A DNA stretch of 7,575 nucleotides from Flavobacteriales bacterium UBA1820 (lineage in GTDB: Bacteria > Bacteroidota > Bacteroidia > Flavobacteriales > UBA1820), in NCBI GenBank assembly GCA_002314265.1, contig DCEW01000027.1:1-7575 (forward strand). The letters are read 5' to 3'. The position numbers and the translations under genes are program-made. This document shows positions 1-5,590 of the stretch, piece by piece; within the stretch, counting starts at the first letter, position 1, and each line of letters begins with the position of its first letter. The notes beneath the pieces are model-generated. The model was given only the letters and a program-made list of their open reading frames with translations, made no database searches and had not been told where the DNA came from.

Positions 1-39
1 CCGCCTTTTGCTTGCACGCATGCCGCCGCAGAGTACGGA

Positions 40-1242
40 CTACTTCAATTTCTTGAGGAGTTCCTGCGGCACAGCCCCGCGATTGACCACAATGGAGATG
101 GTCTTGTAGCGCAGGTAAGCCTCGCTCACATATACCATCCCTCCGTCGCGGCCCCGGTCGGGTCCCCAGGAATTCTTGACGATGTAGTATTTTTTGCCCG
201 TCTGGTCCTTAGCCAACCCGATGATGAGCATCCCGTGGTCATCCTGGGTGGAATAGTCGTCGAAAGCCTCCTGGCGCATCTGTTCGGTGATGTTCTTCTC
301 CGGTTTCGGTCCGTCGAGGGTCAAAGTAACCACGCTGTCCAGACGAGCCTTCGGCGTATAGGTGAGCAGCGAATCGTACCCCTCGGGCACCACCGCTACA
401 CCCAGTTTGGTCGAAAATCCCTTTTCCGATACATCGGCCGCCCATGCCACCGTATAGCCGTTTTCCAGTGCATTGTCCACCACGGCTACCATCTCGTCCA
501 GGGGGATGTTGTAGCACTTGGCCCACGCCCAGTTGTCCGGCACCAAGAGTTCAGCCTCGGTATAGTACGGCTCGGACATCCAGGACATGAAATACATGTA
601 GTCGTCCGGATTGATGCCCACTACGCGATCGGCAAAGGTACGGGGCGTGTACTTCTTGCCCTGATAGGTAAATTCGGCCGGAGGTTCGCTCAGGAAGCGT
701 TCCAAAATCCCGTCGAAACCGGCCTGCCAATCGCCCCGAAGGCGGGAAGCACCCACCACTCCTTTCATGTATTGGGCGAGTAGACTATCCATCTCGTCAT
801 GGTCGTTGCGCAATTCGCCCGGCAGAAGGCCTGAATAGACCTCCTGAGGAACGATCCCGTAACGTTTTATCACATGGAGTACGTCGTGAAACTCCCCACC
901 GGGAGCAAAGGTGAGGTTGCCGTGCAGGCGGACGTACTTCTGCGCCTTTTCCTGATATACTTTGTACACGACGAACATCTCAGCCAGATCGACCGGCTGC
1001 TTACCCATGCGGAGCATTTCGGCCTCGACAAAACCCAAACCGGAATAAGCCCAGCAGGTACTGGAATGCGCCTGGTCCTTGACCGAGGTAACGGGCAGGC
1101 GTTTGACCACCTCGAAACGGAACTTGTCTTTGGAATCCTGGTCGCCCCCCTGGGTCTTGGCCACCAGATTGTCCTGGGCGAAAACAGCCGTCCCCGCCAG
1201 CAAGAAGGCCGCAAAGGCCATCGAACGAATGATTACAGACAT
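40..1242 (-). CDS. Secreted C1B-family cysteine peptidase (aminopeptidase C / bleomycin hydrolase-like)
   Basis: This 400-residue protein is a papain-fold cysteine peptidase of the PepC/bleomycin hydrolase group. The order of catalytic residues fits papain: oxyanion Gln57 and nucleophile Cys63 (DQAHSSTCWAYSG), His336 (DDHGMLIIG) and Asn357 (VKNSWG). Residues 1-22 look like a Sec signal peptide: Arg6, a hydrophobic run, then cleavage after AVFA before QDN. The mature enzyme should therefore be periplasmic or exported, unlike the cytosolic PepC/BLMH enzymes, which are also somewhat longer (about 450 residues). The long insert between Cys and His is normal for C1B. The start at 1242 is chosen because it supplies the signal peptide. 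The gene lies 88 bp downstream of menB on the same strand and has its own -7-like box. Expected activity is cleavage of peptides in the envelope; the natural substrate cannot be read from the sequence. Confidence 0.92.
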   Translation of the reverse strand: MSVIIRSMAFAAFLLAGTAVFAQDNLVAKTQGGDQDSKDKFRFEVVKRLPVTSVKDQAHSSTCWAYSGLGFVEAEMLRMGKQPVDLAEMFVVYKVYQEKAQKYVRLHGNLTFAPGGEFHDVLHVIKRYGIVPQEVYSGLLPGELRNDHDEMDSLLAQYMKGVVGASRLRGDWQAGFDGILERFLSEPPAEFTYQGKKYTPRTFADRVVGINPDDYMYFMSWMSEPYYTEAELLVPDNWAWAKCYNIPLDEMVAVVDNALENGYTVAWAADVSEKGFSTKLGVAVVPEGYDSLLTYTPKARLDSVVTLTLDGPKPEKNITEQMRQEAFDDYSTQDDHGMLIIGLAKDQTGKKYYIVKNSWGPDRGRDGGMVYVSEAYLRYKTISIVVNRGAVPQELLKKLK

Positions 1243-1288
1243 ATCTTATCGGTTTTTACAATGAATTCCTTGTTTTTTCTCTCCCGGA

Positions 1289-1296
1289 CAAATGTA
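1289..1296 (-). promoter_or_regulatory. Candidate -7 box for the C1B peptidase gene
   Basis: On the minus strand this reads TACATTTG, a full match to the Bacteroidota -7 consensus TAnnTTTG. It lies about 46 nt upstream of the peptidase ATG, in the 88-bp gap after menB. No TTTG -33 box is seen at the expected distance of about 20 bp, where the sequence is purine-rich, so the promoter may be weak and the gene may also be read through from menB. No convincing terminator separates the two genes. Confidence 0.5.
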
Positions 1297-1330
1297 CAAA
1301 AAATGTCCTTTTCTCCCTTTCCTGCGGAAG

Positions 1331-2155
1331 TCAGGGGAATTTCGGGAAGCGGTCGAAGTCCGGGTCGCGTTTTTCCAAAAAAGCGTTGCGTCCCTCCTGC
1401 GCCTCGTCCATCAGATAATACAACAGCGTCGCATCGCCAGCCAGCTCCATCAGCCCCCGCTGCCCGTCCAACTCGGCATTCAGCCCGCGTTTTATCATCC
1501 GAAGCGCCATCGGCGAACGGGAAAGCATCACCTTGCACCACGCCACCGTCTCGTCCTCCAGGCATTCGAGGGGAACCACCTTGTTGACCATGCCCATCTG
1601 TTCAGCCTCCCGAGCCGTGTACTGCCGGCACAGGAACCAGATCTCGCGGGCCTTCTTCTGTCCCACGCAGCGCGCCAGGTACGACGACCCGAAGCCGGCA
1701 TCGAAACTGCCCACCTTGGGACCTGTCTGGCCGAAACGCGCATTTTCCGAAGCGATCGTCAGGTCGCACACCACCTGAAGGACATTGCCCCCGCCGATGG
1801 CGTAACCGTTGACCATCGCCACCACCGGTTTGGGCAGCGAACGGATGGCCTTGTGTACGTCCAGGACATTGAGACGCGGCACGCCGTCGGTACCGATGTA
1901 CCCGCCCCGGCTCTTGACATTCTGATCGCCCCCGCTGCAAAACGCCTTGTCGCCCGCTCCGGTGAGCACCACCACGCCGATGTCCGCCCGGTTGCGGCAG
2001 ATGTCCAGCGCGTCGAGCATCTGCTCGTTGGTATCGGGGCGGAAGGCATTATAGACCTGCGGACGGTTGATCGTTATGCGGGCTATGCCTTCGAAATAGT
2101 CGAACAGGATGTCCGAATACTCCTTGATGGGAGTCCATACTCTCTTTTCTGCCAT
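1331..2155 (-). CDS. menB: 1,4-dihydroxy-2-naphthoyl-CoA synthase (MenB, type I)
   Basis: This 274-residue crotonase-fold enzyme closes the second ring of the menaquinone precursor, turning o-succinylbenzoyl-CoA into 1,4-dihydroxy-2-naphthoyl-CoA. It is very similar to E. coli MenB: CSGGDQ at 73-78, [13 protein letters not shown] around 111-123 (oxyanion region), [10 protein letters not shown] at 143-152 and [10 protein letters not shown] at 170-179. Gly145 within QTGP, with Gln143 and Trp173, matches the bicarbonate-using type I enzymes, where type II enzymes carry an Asp. The start at 2155 (MAEKRVW) is preferred over an in-frame ATG at 2299. The extra 48 residues of the longer frame lie in promoter and repeat DNA, have no family match and would precede the -7 box. 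The usual partners menD, menC and menE are not in this window, so menB is isolated from a men cluster here. Confidence 0.97.
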   Translation of the reverse strand: MAEKRVWTPIKEYSDILFDYFEGIARITINRPQVYNAFRPDTNEQMLDALDICRNRADIGVVVLTGAGDKAFCSGGDQNVKSRGGYIGTDGVPRLNVLDVHKAIRSLPKPVVAMVNGYAIGGGNVLQVVCDLTIASENARFGQTGPKVGSFDAGFGSSYLARCVGQKKAREIWFLCRQYTAREAEQMGMVNKVVPLECLEDETVAWCKVMLSRSPMALRMIKRGLNAELDGQRGLMELAGDATLLYYLMDEAQEGRNAFLEKRDPDFDRFPKFP

Positions 2156-2186
2156 GGTATTTTCGGTAGATTTTCGTTTCTGTGGC

Positions 2187-2218
2187 CAAAGGTAGCCCTT
2201 TCTGTTTTCCCGGGCAAA
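2187..2218 (-). promoter_or_regulatory. menB promoter (-33 TTTG, -7 TACCTTTG)
   Basis: On the minus strand TTTG (2218-2215, within a TTTTTG run) is followed after exactly 20 bp by TACCTTTG (2194-2187). This matches both elements and the spacing of the Bacteroidota housekeeping promoter (TTTG / TAnnTTTG). Transcription would start near 2183, giving a leader of about 28 nt before the menB ATG. The leader shows no Shine-Dalgarno motif, which is normal in this phylum. The promoter lies just outside the inverted-repeat segment that starts at 2231. Confidence 0.75.
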
Positions 2219-2253
2219 AACCTCGGCGCATTTTCGGGGTTTTGTTTGCCCGC

Positions 2254-2494
2254 AGGCGCCTCGGCAATGCCTTCGAAGGAAAACTTCGTTTTCCCTCATC
2301 CCTGCACCCGGCTTTCACTACTTTTCCATAAGGTAGGAGGCGCCTCGGCAATGCCTTCGAAGGAAAACTTCGTTTTCCCTCATCCCTGCACCCGGCTTTC
2401 ACTACCTTTCCATAAGGTAGGAGGCGCCTCGGCAATGCCTTCGAAGGAAAACTTCGTTTTCCCCTCGCCGTTGCGCTCGGCTTTCACTACCTTT
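2254..2494. repeat. 84-bp tandem direct repeat, two full copies plus a diverged third
   Basis: Copy 1 (2254-2337) and copy 2 (2338-2421) differ at one base only (T or C in TACyTTTCC). Copy 3 starts at 2422 and is identical for about 41 bp. It then diverges with several substitutions and one inserted base, and rejoins the repeat at CGGCTTTCACTACCTTT, ending as TACCTTTG. Each copy has a hairpin GGAAAAC-TTC-GTTTTCC (2278-2294, 2362-2378, 2446-2462) and starts in the palindrome AGGCGCCT. Copies 1 and 2 also carry a TACyTT-TCCAT-AAGGTA inverted repeat (2319-2335, 2403-2419) where copy 3 has the -7 box. The near identity of copies 1 and 2 points to recent duplication. A unit length of 28 codons keeps frames open on both strands, but I see no sign that it is translated. 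Confidence 0.95.
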
Positions 2495-2495
2495 G
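2488..2495 (+). promoter_or_regulatory. -7 box of the Nudix gene (in the third repeat copy)
   Basis: TACCTTTG matches TAnnTTTG exactly and would start transcription near 2499, giving a leader of about 20 nt before the ATG at 2519. No TTTG is found 19-21 bp upstream, where the sequence is CG-rich. In repeat copies 1 and 2 the matching positions read TACTTTTC and TACCTTTC, so only the third copy keeps the consensus final G. Confidence 0.55.
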
Positions 2496-2518
2496 TCCTG
2501 TCCAAAACCCCGAAAACC

Positions 2519-3073
2519 ATGAGCGAAGAATACGTCGATCTGTTCGACAGCGACGACCGCCCCCTGTCCCGGTCCGTTCCCAAACGCCAGGCCCATCAGC
2601 AGGGCCTTTGGCACCGTTCGGCACACGTCTGGATCTACGACCGGACGGGAAATATCCTGATGCAAAAACGCGCCCAGACCAAAGACACGTTCCCCGGACT
2701 GTGGGACATCTCGGTGGCCGGACACATTTCCGCCGGAGAGACCCCCACCGAGGGTGCCTTGCGCGAACTCAAGGAGGAGATCGGTCTCGAAGTCCAACCC
2801 GACCAACTGGAACTGCTCACCGTCATCCACATGGCCTACCCTTACCCCCGTCTGGGCTGGTTCAACCGCGAACACTGCTACGTCTATCTGCTGGAGAGCG
2901 ATGCCGACCCGAACACTTTTACCCTGCAGCGCGAAGAGGTGGAAGCCGTGCGTTTCTTCACCCCCGAGGAGTTCTCCCACCTCACCTTGGGCGAACGGGG
3001 CGTGGCCGTGCCGCACGAGGACTACTACCGGCAGATCCTGGATGCAATTGTTAAAAAAACCGAAAGCCTTTAA
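2519..3073 (+). CDS. Nudix hydrolase (isopentenyl-diphosphate isomerase-like subgroup)
   Basis: This 184-residue cytoplasmic protein has a perfect Nudix box, GX5EX7REUXEEXGU, at residues 68-90: Gly68, Glu74, Arg82-Glu83-Leu84, Glu86-Glu87, Gly89. The glutamates bind the divalent metal used to hydrolyse a nucleoside diphosphate linked to another group. The surrounding pattern (LWHRSAHVWI at 30-39, FPGLWDIS at 58-65) resembles the IPP-isomerase-like/YfcD-type Nudix proteins, whose substrates are mostly unknown; true IPP isomerase activity is not claimed. The frame is open far upstream, back through the repeats and the antisense of menB. The start at 2519 is chosen because MSEEYVDLFD fits the family N-terminus and lies just after the -7 box. 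It is divergent from menB and 69 bp ahead of rprX on the same strand. Confidence 0.93.
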   Translation: MSEEYVDLFDSDDRPLSRSVPKRQAHQQGLWHRSAHVWIYDRTGNILMQKRAQTKDTFPGLWDISVAGHISAGETPTEGALRELKEEIGLEVQPDQLELLTVIHMAYPYPRLGWFNREHCYVYLLESDADPNTFTLQREEVEAVRFFTPEEFSHLTLGERGVAVPHEDYYRQILDAIVKKTESL

Positions 3074-3128
3074 GCAATCCGGGTGTTAATTTAGCAGAAC
3101 GTTAATACCGAAAATCCCCCGCCGAGGG

Positions 3129-3136
3129 TACTTTTG
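3129..3136 (+). promoter_or_regulatory. Candidate -7 box immediately upstream of rprX
   Basis: TACTTTTG matches TAnnTTTG and ends only 6 bp before the rprX ATG at 3143. Transcripts from it would be leaderless or nearly so. The -33 region is poor: no TTTG, and the nearest candidate is the AT-rich GTTAAT at 3101-3106. A direct repeat of GTTAAT (3085-3090 and 3101-3106) lies just upstream and could be a regulator site. Read-through from the Nudix gene is an alternative source of transcripts. Confidence 0.4.
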
Positions 3137-3142
3137 TATATT

Positions 3143-4705
3143 ATGAGGAGGAAAAAAAACAAATTTATCCTGATCATCGTTCTGATGCTCGTCTCGCTGC
3201 TGGGACTGGTGGGTATCCAGATCTACTGGATCTCGTCGGTGATCACCGAACGCACCATCGAATTCGAGGAAAACGCCACGCGCGCCATCCACCAGATCAC
3301 CCACAAACTCGAGGAGGAAGAAGGCGAATACCTCCTTTCGCGCTTTGCCGGGTTGAAGGACTTCATCTCGCCCACCTACCGGCAAACCACGGCCAACTAC
3401 ATCGGTACCATCCCCGGCCGCAACGAAGCCTTCAGCATCCGTCAGAACGTTCTGGAGGAGACCTTCACCATCCCGCTGAACAAACTGATCAGTTCCCGGC
3501 AGGATTCGCTGCAGATCAAGAACTACTTCAGCCAAATAACCTCCGTTCCCCTCTACACCGAAGGAGCTTCCTCCAACCCGAACTATTCCATAAAGTACGG
3601 TTGGAACGAAGAAAACGTCCTGCGGGACATCCTCCGCACCCAAGCCGGGGTGATCGGCGACATGACCCCCATCCAGCAGCGCGTCGATCCGCAGGTGCTC
3701 ACCGGCATCATCGACGAAATCCTCTCGGACAACTACATCAACATCCGTTACCAGTACGGCATCCTGACCGACGGCGAACTCTCCGACATTCATTCTCCGG
3801 ACTGGGACGAAGACCTGATTGCCTTCCACTCCCAGCTCTTCGCCAACCAGGACGGCTATGCCAAGTACGAACTGGTACTGCGCTTTCCCCGGGTGATGAA
3901 TTTCGTGGTACGCTCCATGGTACCCATGATCATCGCCTCGGTCGCCTTTATCCTGTTTATCATCGGGGTGTTCGCCGCCGCGATCTACTACATGATCAAA
4001 CAAAAGAAGGTAACGGACATGAAGTACGACTTCATCAACAACATGACCCACGAGTTCAAAACACCCATCGCCACCATCAACATTGCCGCCGACGCGCTGA
4101 ACTCCTCCCGGGTCAACTCCGATCCGGAAAAGGTGGAACACTACGCCGGGATCATCAAACAGGAAAACCGCCGGATGCTCACCCAAGTGGAAAGCGTGCT
4201 GCGCATCGCCCGCCTGGAGCGCGGACAGATGGAACTCAACCGGACGGAGTCCGACCTGAATGCCCTGCTGGAAGAAGCCCTCGAACACATCGAACTCATC
4301 GTGGCCGACCGCCAAGGCACCATCGAGGAGCGTTTCGAAGCCGAAAAGACCACCGCCACGGTCGACCGCATGCACATCATCAACATCTTCCTCAACATCC
4401 TGGACAATGCCAACAAATACTCTCCGGGCCAACCCGAGATCACCGTCCGCACCTACAATACCTCTGACGGGCGATACTGGGCGGTGGACATCACGGACCG
4501 GGGGCTGGGCATGAACAAGAGCGAAACGAAAAAGATCTTCGAGGATTTCTACCGCGTGCCCACCGGCGATGTCCACAACATCAAGGGACACGGCCTGGGG
4601 CTTGCCTACTCGAAAAAGATCGTCGAACTCCACGGCGGGGTCATCGAAGTGGAGAGCTCTCCGGGAAAAGGGAGTACATTTACCGTAAAAATCCCCCTTG
4701 ACTGA
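3143..4705 (+). CDS. rprX: Membrane sensor histidine kinase, RprX-type
   Basis: This 520-residue protein is the sensor partner of the response regulator encoded next to it. After a basic start (RRKKNK), a first membrane helix spans about residues 8-29. A periplasmic region of about 230 residues with no domain I recognise follows, then a second membrane helix at about 260-285. The cytoplasmic part has the HisKA H-box NMTHEFKTP with phospho-acceptor His303, the N-box LNILDNANKYS (Asn422), the G1 box DRGLG (Asp452-Gly456), the F-box KIFEDFYRV and the G2 box GHGLGL (482-487), so all ATP-binding motifs are intact. Length and layout match RprX of Bacteroides. The ATG at 3143 is preferred over TTG at 3134, which lies inside the -7 box. 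Starting at the next Met would lose the basic N-terminus. The signal sensed is unknown. Confidence 0.9.
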   Translation: MRRKKNKFILIIVLMLVSLLGLVGIQIYWISSVITERTIEFEENATRAIHQITHKLEEEEGEYLLSRFAGLKDFISPTYRQTTANYIGTIPGRNEAFSIRQNVLEETFTIPLNKLISSRQDSLQIKNYFSQITSVPLYTEGASSNPNYSIKYGWNEENVLRDILRTQAGVIGDMTPIQQRVDPQVLTGIIDEILSDNYINIRYQYGILTDGELSDIHSPDWDEDLIAFHSQLFANQDGYAKYELVLRFPRVMNFVVRSMVPMIIASVAFILFIIGVFAAAIYYMIKQKKVTDMKYDFINNMTHEFKTPIATINIAADALNSSRVNSDPEKVEHYAGIIKQENRRMLTQVESVLRIARLERGQMELNRTESDLNALLEEALEHIELIVADRQGTIEERFEAEKTTATVDRMHIINIFLNILDNANKYSPGQPEITVRTYNTSDGRYWAVDITDRGLGMNKSETKKIFEDFYRVPTGDVHNIKGHGLGLAYSKKIVELHGGVIEVESSPGKGSTFTVKIPLD

Positions 4706-4728
4706 CAACAAAACAATCCGTAATTTTA
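4697..4728 (+). promoter_or_regulatory. Weak candidate internal promoter before rprY
   Basis: CTTG (4697-4700) and TAATTTTA (4721-4728) are each one mismatch from TTTG and TAnnTTTG, with the preferred 20-bp spacing. Transcription would start near 4732, about 26 nt ahead of rprY. Co-transcription with rprX across the 52-bp gap is at least as likely, so this is tentative. Confidence 0.3.
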
Positions 4729-4757
4729 CTTCCTAAAAATCAAAAAAACCATCCACT

Positions 4758-5465
4758 ATGGAAAAACCCAAAATCAAATTGTTGCTCGTAGAGGACGACA
4801 CCAACTTCGGCGCCGTGCTGAAAGACTTCCTCACGTTCAACGACTACGATGTCGTCCATGCAGTGGACGGAGAGGACGGCTGGAAAAAATTCAACTCGGA
4901 CAAATACGACCTGTGCATACTCGACGTGATGATGCCCAAGAAGGACGGCTTCACCCTGGCCAAGGAAATCCGCGAGGTCAACAAACAAGTCCCCATCATC
5001 TTCCTGACGGCCAAATCCATGAAGTCGGACGTGCTGCACGGATACCAGGTCGGCGCCGACGACTACCTGAACAAACCCTTCGACAGCGAAGTACTCCTCT
5101 ACAAGATCAAAGCCATCACCGAACGCGGTGGCGCAGAAACAGCCGAAGCCGAGGAAAACGCCCAAACCGAATTCAAGATCGGCTCCTTTACCTTCGACTC
5201 CAAGTTGCGCAACCTCTCCAACGGCACCGAGGAATACAAACTCTCCCCCAAGGAAAACGCCCTGCTCAAACTCCTTTGCCAGCACATGGGCGACCTGATG
5301 CCGCGCGAGTTGGCACTGGTGCGCATCTGGAAAGACGACAACTACTTCACCGCGCGTTCGATGGACGTATATATCGTCAAACTGCGCAAATACCTCAAGA
5401 GCGACCCCAAAGTATCCATCAGCAACATCCACGGCGAAGGATTCCGCCTGGTGGTCGAACCCTGA
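4758..5465 (+). CDS. rprY: OmpR-family response regulator, RprY-type
   Basis: This 235-residue cytoplasmic transcription regulator should be phosphorylated by RprX. The receiver domain (about 5-122) has the acidic pocket Asp13-Asp14, phospho-acceptor Asp56 (CILDVMMPKKDG), Thr84 (IFLTAKS) and Lys106 (YLNKPF), so the full set is present. A short Ala/Glu-rich linker (about 126-135) leads to an OmpR/PhoB winged-helix domain (about 136-235). Its recognition-helix region DDNYFTARSMDVYIVKLRKYL and the C-terminal NIHGEGFRL closely match Bacteroides RprY. The ATG at 4758 is the only start that preserves the whole receiver domain. The gene follows rprX by 52 bp and is followed by two hairpins, so it probably ends the transcript. 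The pair was first described in Bacteroides fragilis; its regulon here cannot be read from this window, though the GTTAAT repeat upstream of rprX is a possible self-regulation site. Confidence 0.94.
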   Translation: MEKPKIKLLLVEDDTNFGAVLKDFLTFNDYDVVHAVDGEDGWKKFNSDKYDLCILDVMMPKKDGFTLAKEIREVNKQVPIIFLTAKSMKSDVLHGYQVGADDYLNKPFDSEVLLYKIKAITERGGAETAEAEENAQTEFKIGSFTFDSKLRNLSNGTEEYKLSPKENALLKLLCQHMGDLMPRELALVRIWKDDNYFTARSMDVYIVKLRKYLKSDPKVSISNIHGEGFRLVVEP

Positions 5466-5471
5466 AGACCG

Positions 5472-5496
5472 ACGGCTCGCCCCGCCGGGGCGCCGT
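5472..5496 (+). other. GC-rich hairpin just after rprY
   Basis: ACGGC-TC-GCCCC-GCC-GGGGC-GCCGT folds into a 10-bp stem with a 2-nt bulge and a 3-nt loop, starting 6 nt after the rprY stop. No T-run follows, so on its own it is not a classic intrinsic terminator. It may protect the mRNA 3' end or act together with the next hairpin. Confidence 0.5.
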
Positions 5497-5505
5497 ATCC
5501 GCCAC

Positions 5506-5570
5506 AATGCAGGCCCTTGACGGACGCGGATTGCGAATCCGGACTCGGCGGCCTGCATTTCTCGTTTTCC
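5506..5570 (+). terminator. Probable terminator of the rprXY unit (branched stem-loop)
   Basis: AATGCAGGCC (5506-5515) pairs perfectly with GGCCTGCATT (5550-5559), giving a 10-bp stem around a 34-nt loop. The loop contains a second perfect hairpin, CGGATT-GCG-AATCCG (5527-5541). The T-rich stretch TTTCTCGTTTT follows. Its place 40 bp after rprY suggests a terminator. Because it also lies 31 bp before the GH13 start, it could instead be a structured leader element of that gene. The large loop is unusual for an intrinsic terminator. Confidence 0.55.
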
Positions 5571-5590
5571 CCTCAAAAAAAACGCGTTCC

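Larger units (their letters stand above)
2231..2516. repeat. 286-bp segment bounded by a perfect 14-bp inverted repeat
   Basis: TTTTCGGGGTTTTG at 2231-2244 is the exact reverse complement of CAAAACCCCGAAAA at 2503-2516. Pairing stops at once on both sides, so each arm is 14 bp. The arms enclose the 84-bp tandem repeats and the -7 box of the Nudix gene. The right arm ends two bases before the Nudix ATG, and the left arm is 12 bp beyond the menB -33 box. No target-site duplication flanks the arms and no recombinase gene is in the window. It could be an invertible promoter segment, a small non-autonomous element, or two copies of a leader motif in opposite directions. The repeat itself is directly seen; its function is not known. 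Confidence 0.7.

Noticed and set aside
235..783. Plus-strand open frame opposite the C1B peptidase.
   Set aside because: It is antisense to a gene with a full catalytic set and signal peptide, and its own translation shows no domain.
2156..2299. Upstream in-frame extension of menB by 48 residues.
   Set aside because: It runs through the menB -7 and -33 boxes and one repeat copy, and MenB homologues begin near the MAEKRVW start.
2254..2463. CRISPR-like repeat array.
   Set aside because: The units are head-to-tail with no unique spacers, the period is 84 bp with near-full identity, and no cas gene is present.
2231..2516. Transposon-type (MITE) element with terminal inverted repeats.
   Set aside because: The bases outside the arms (GCA on the left, CCA on the right) give no target-site duplication, so I leave it as an inverted-repeat segment rather than calling a mobile element.
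1292..2518. Long open frame upstream of and continuous with the Nudix gene, reading antisense through menB and the repeats.
   Set aside because: It is the antisense shadow of menB joined to the 84-bp repeats, which stay open because 84 is a multiple of three. No family similarity is visible before residue MSEEY, and the -7 box at 2488 lies after the putative longer starts.
3086..4711. 541-residue open frame on the minus strand opposite rprX.
   Set aside because: It is low-complexity (Val/Asp/Gly-rich), shows no recognisable motif and is fully explained as the antisense of the GC-rich rprX gene.
4913..5590. Open frame leading into the GH13 gene from inside rprY.
   Set aside because: It overlaps the clear rprY frame, encodes Arg/His/Pro-rich shadow sequence and has no GH13-like N-terminal extension.
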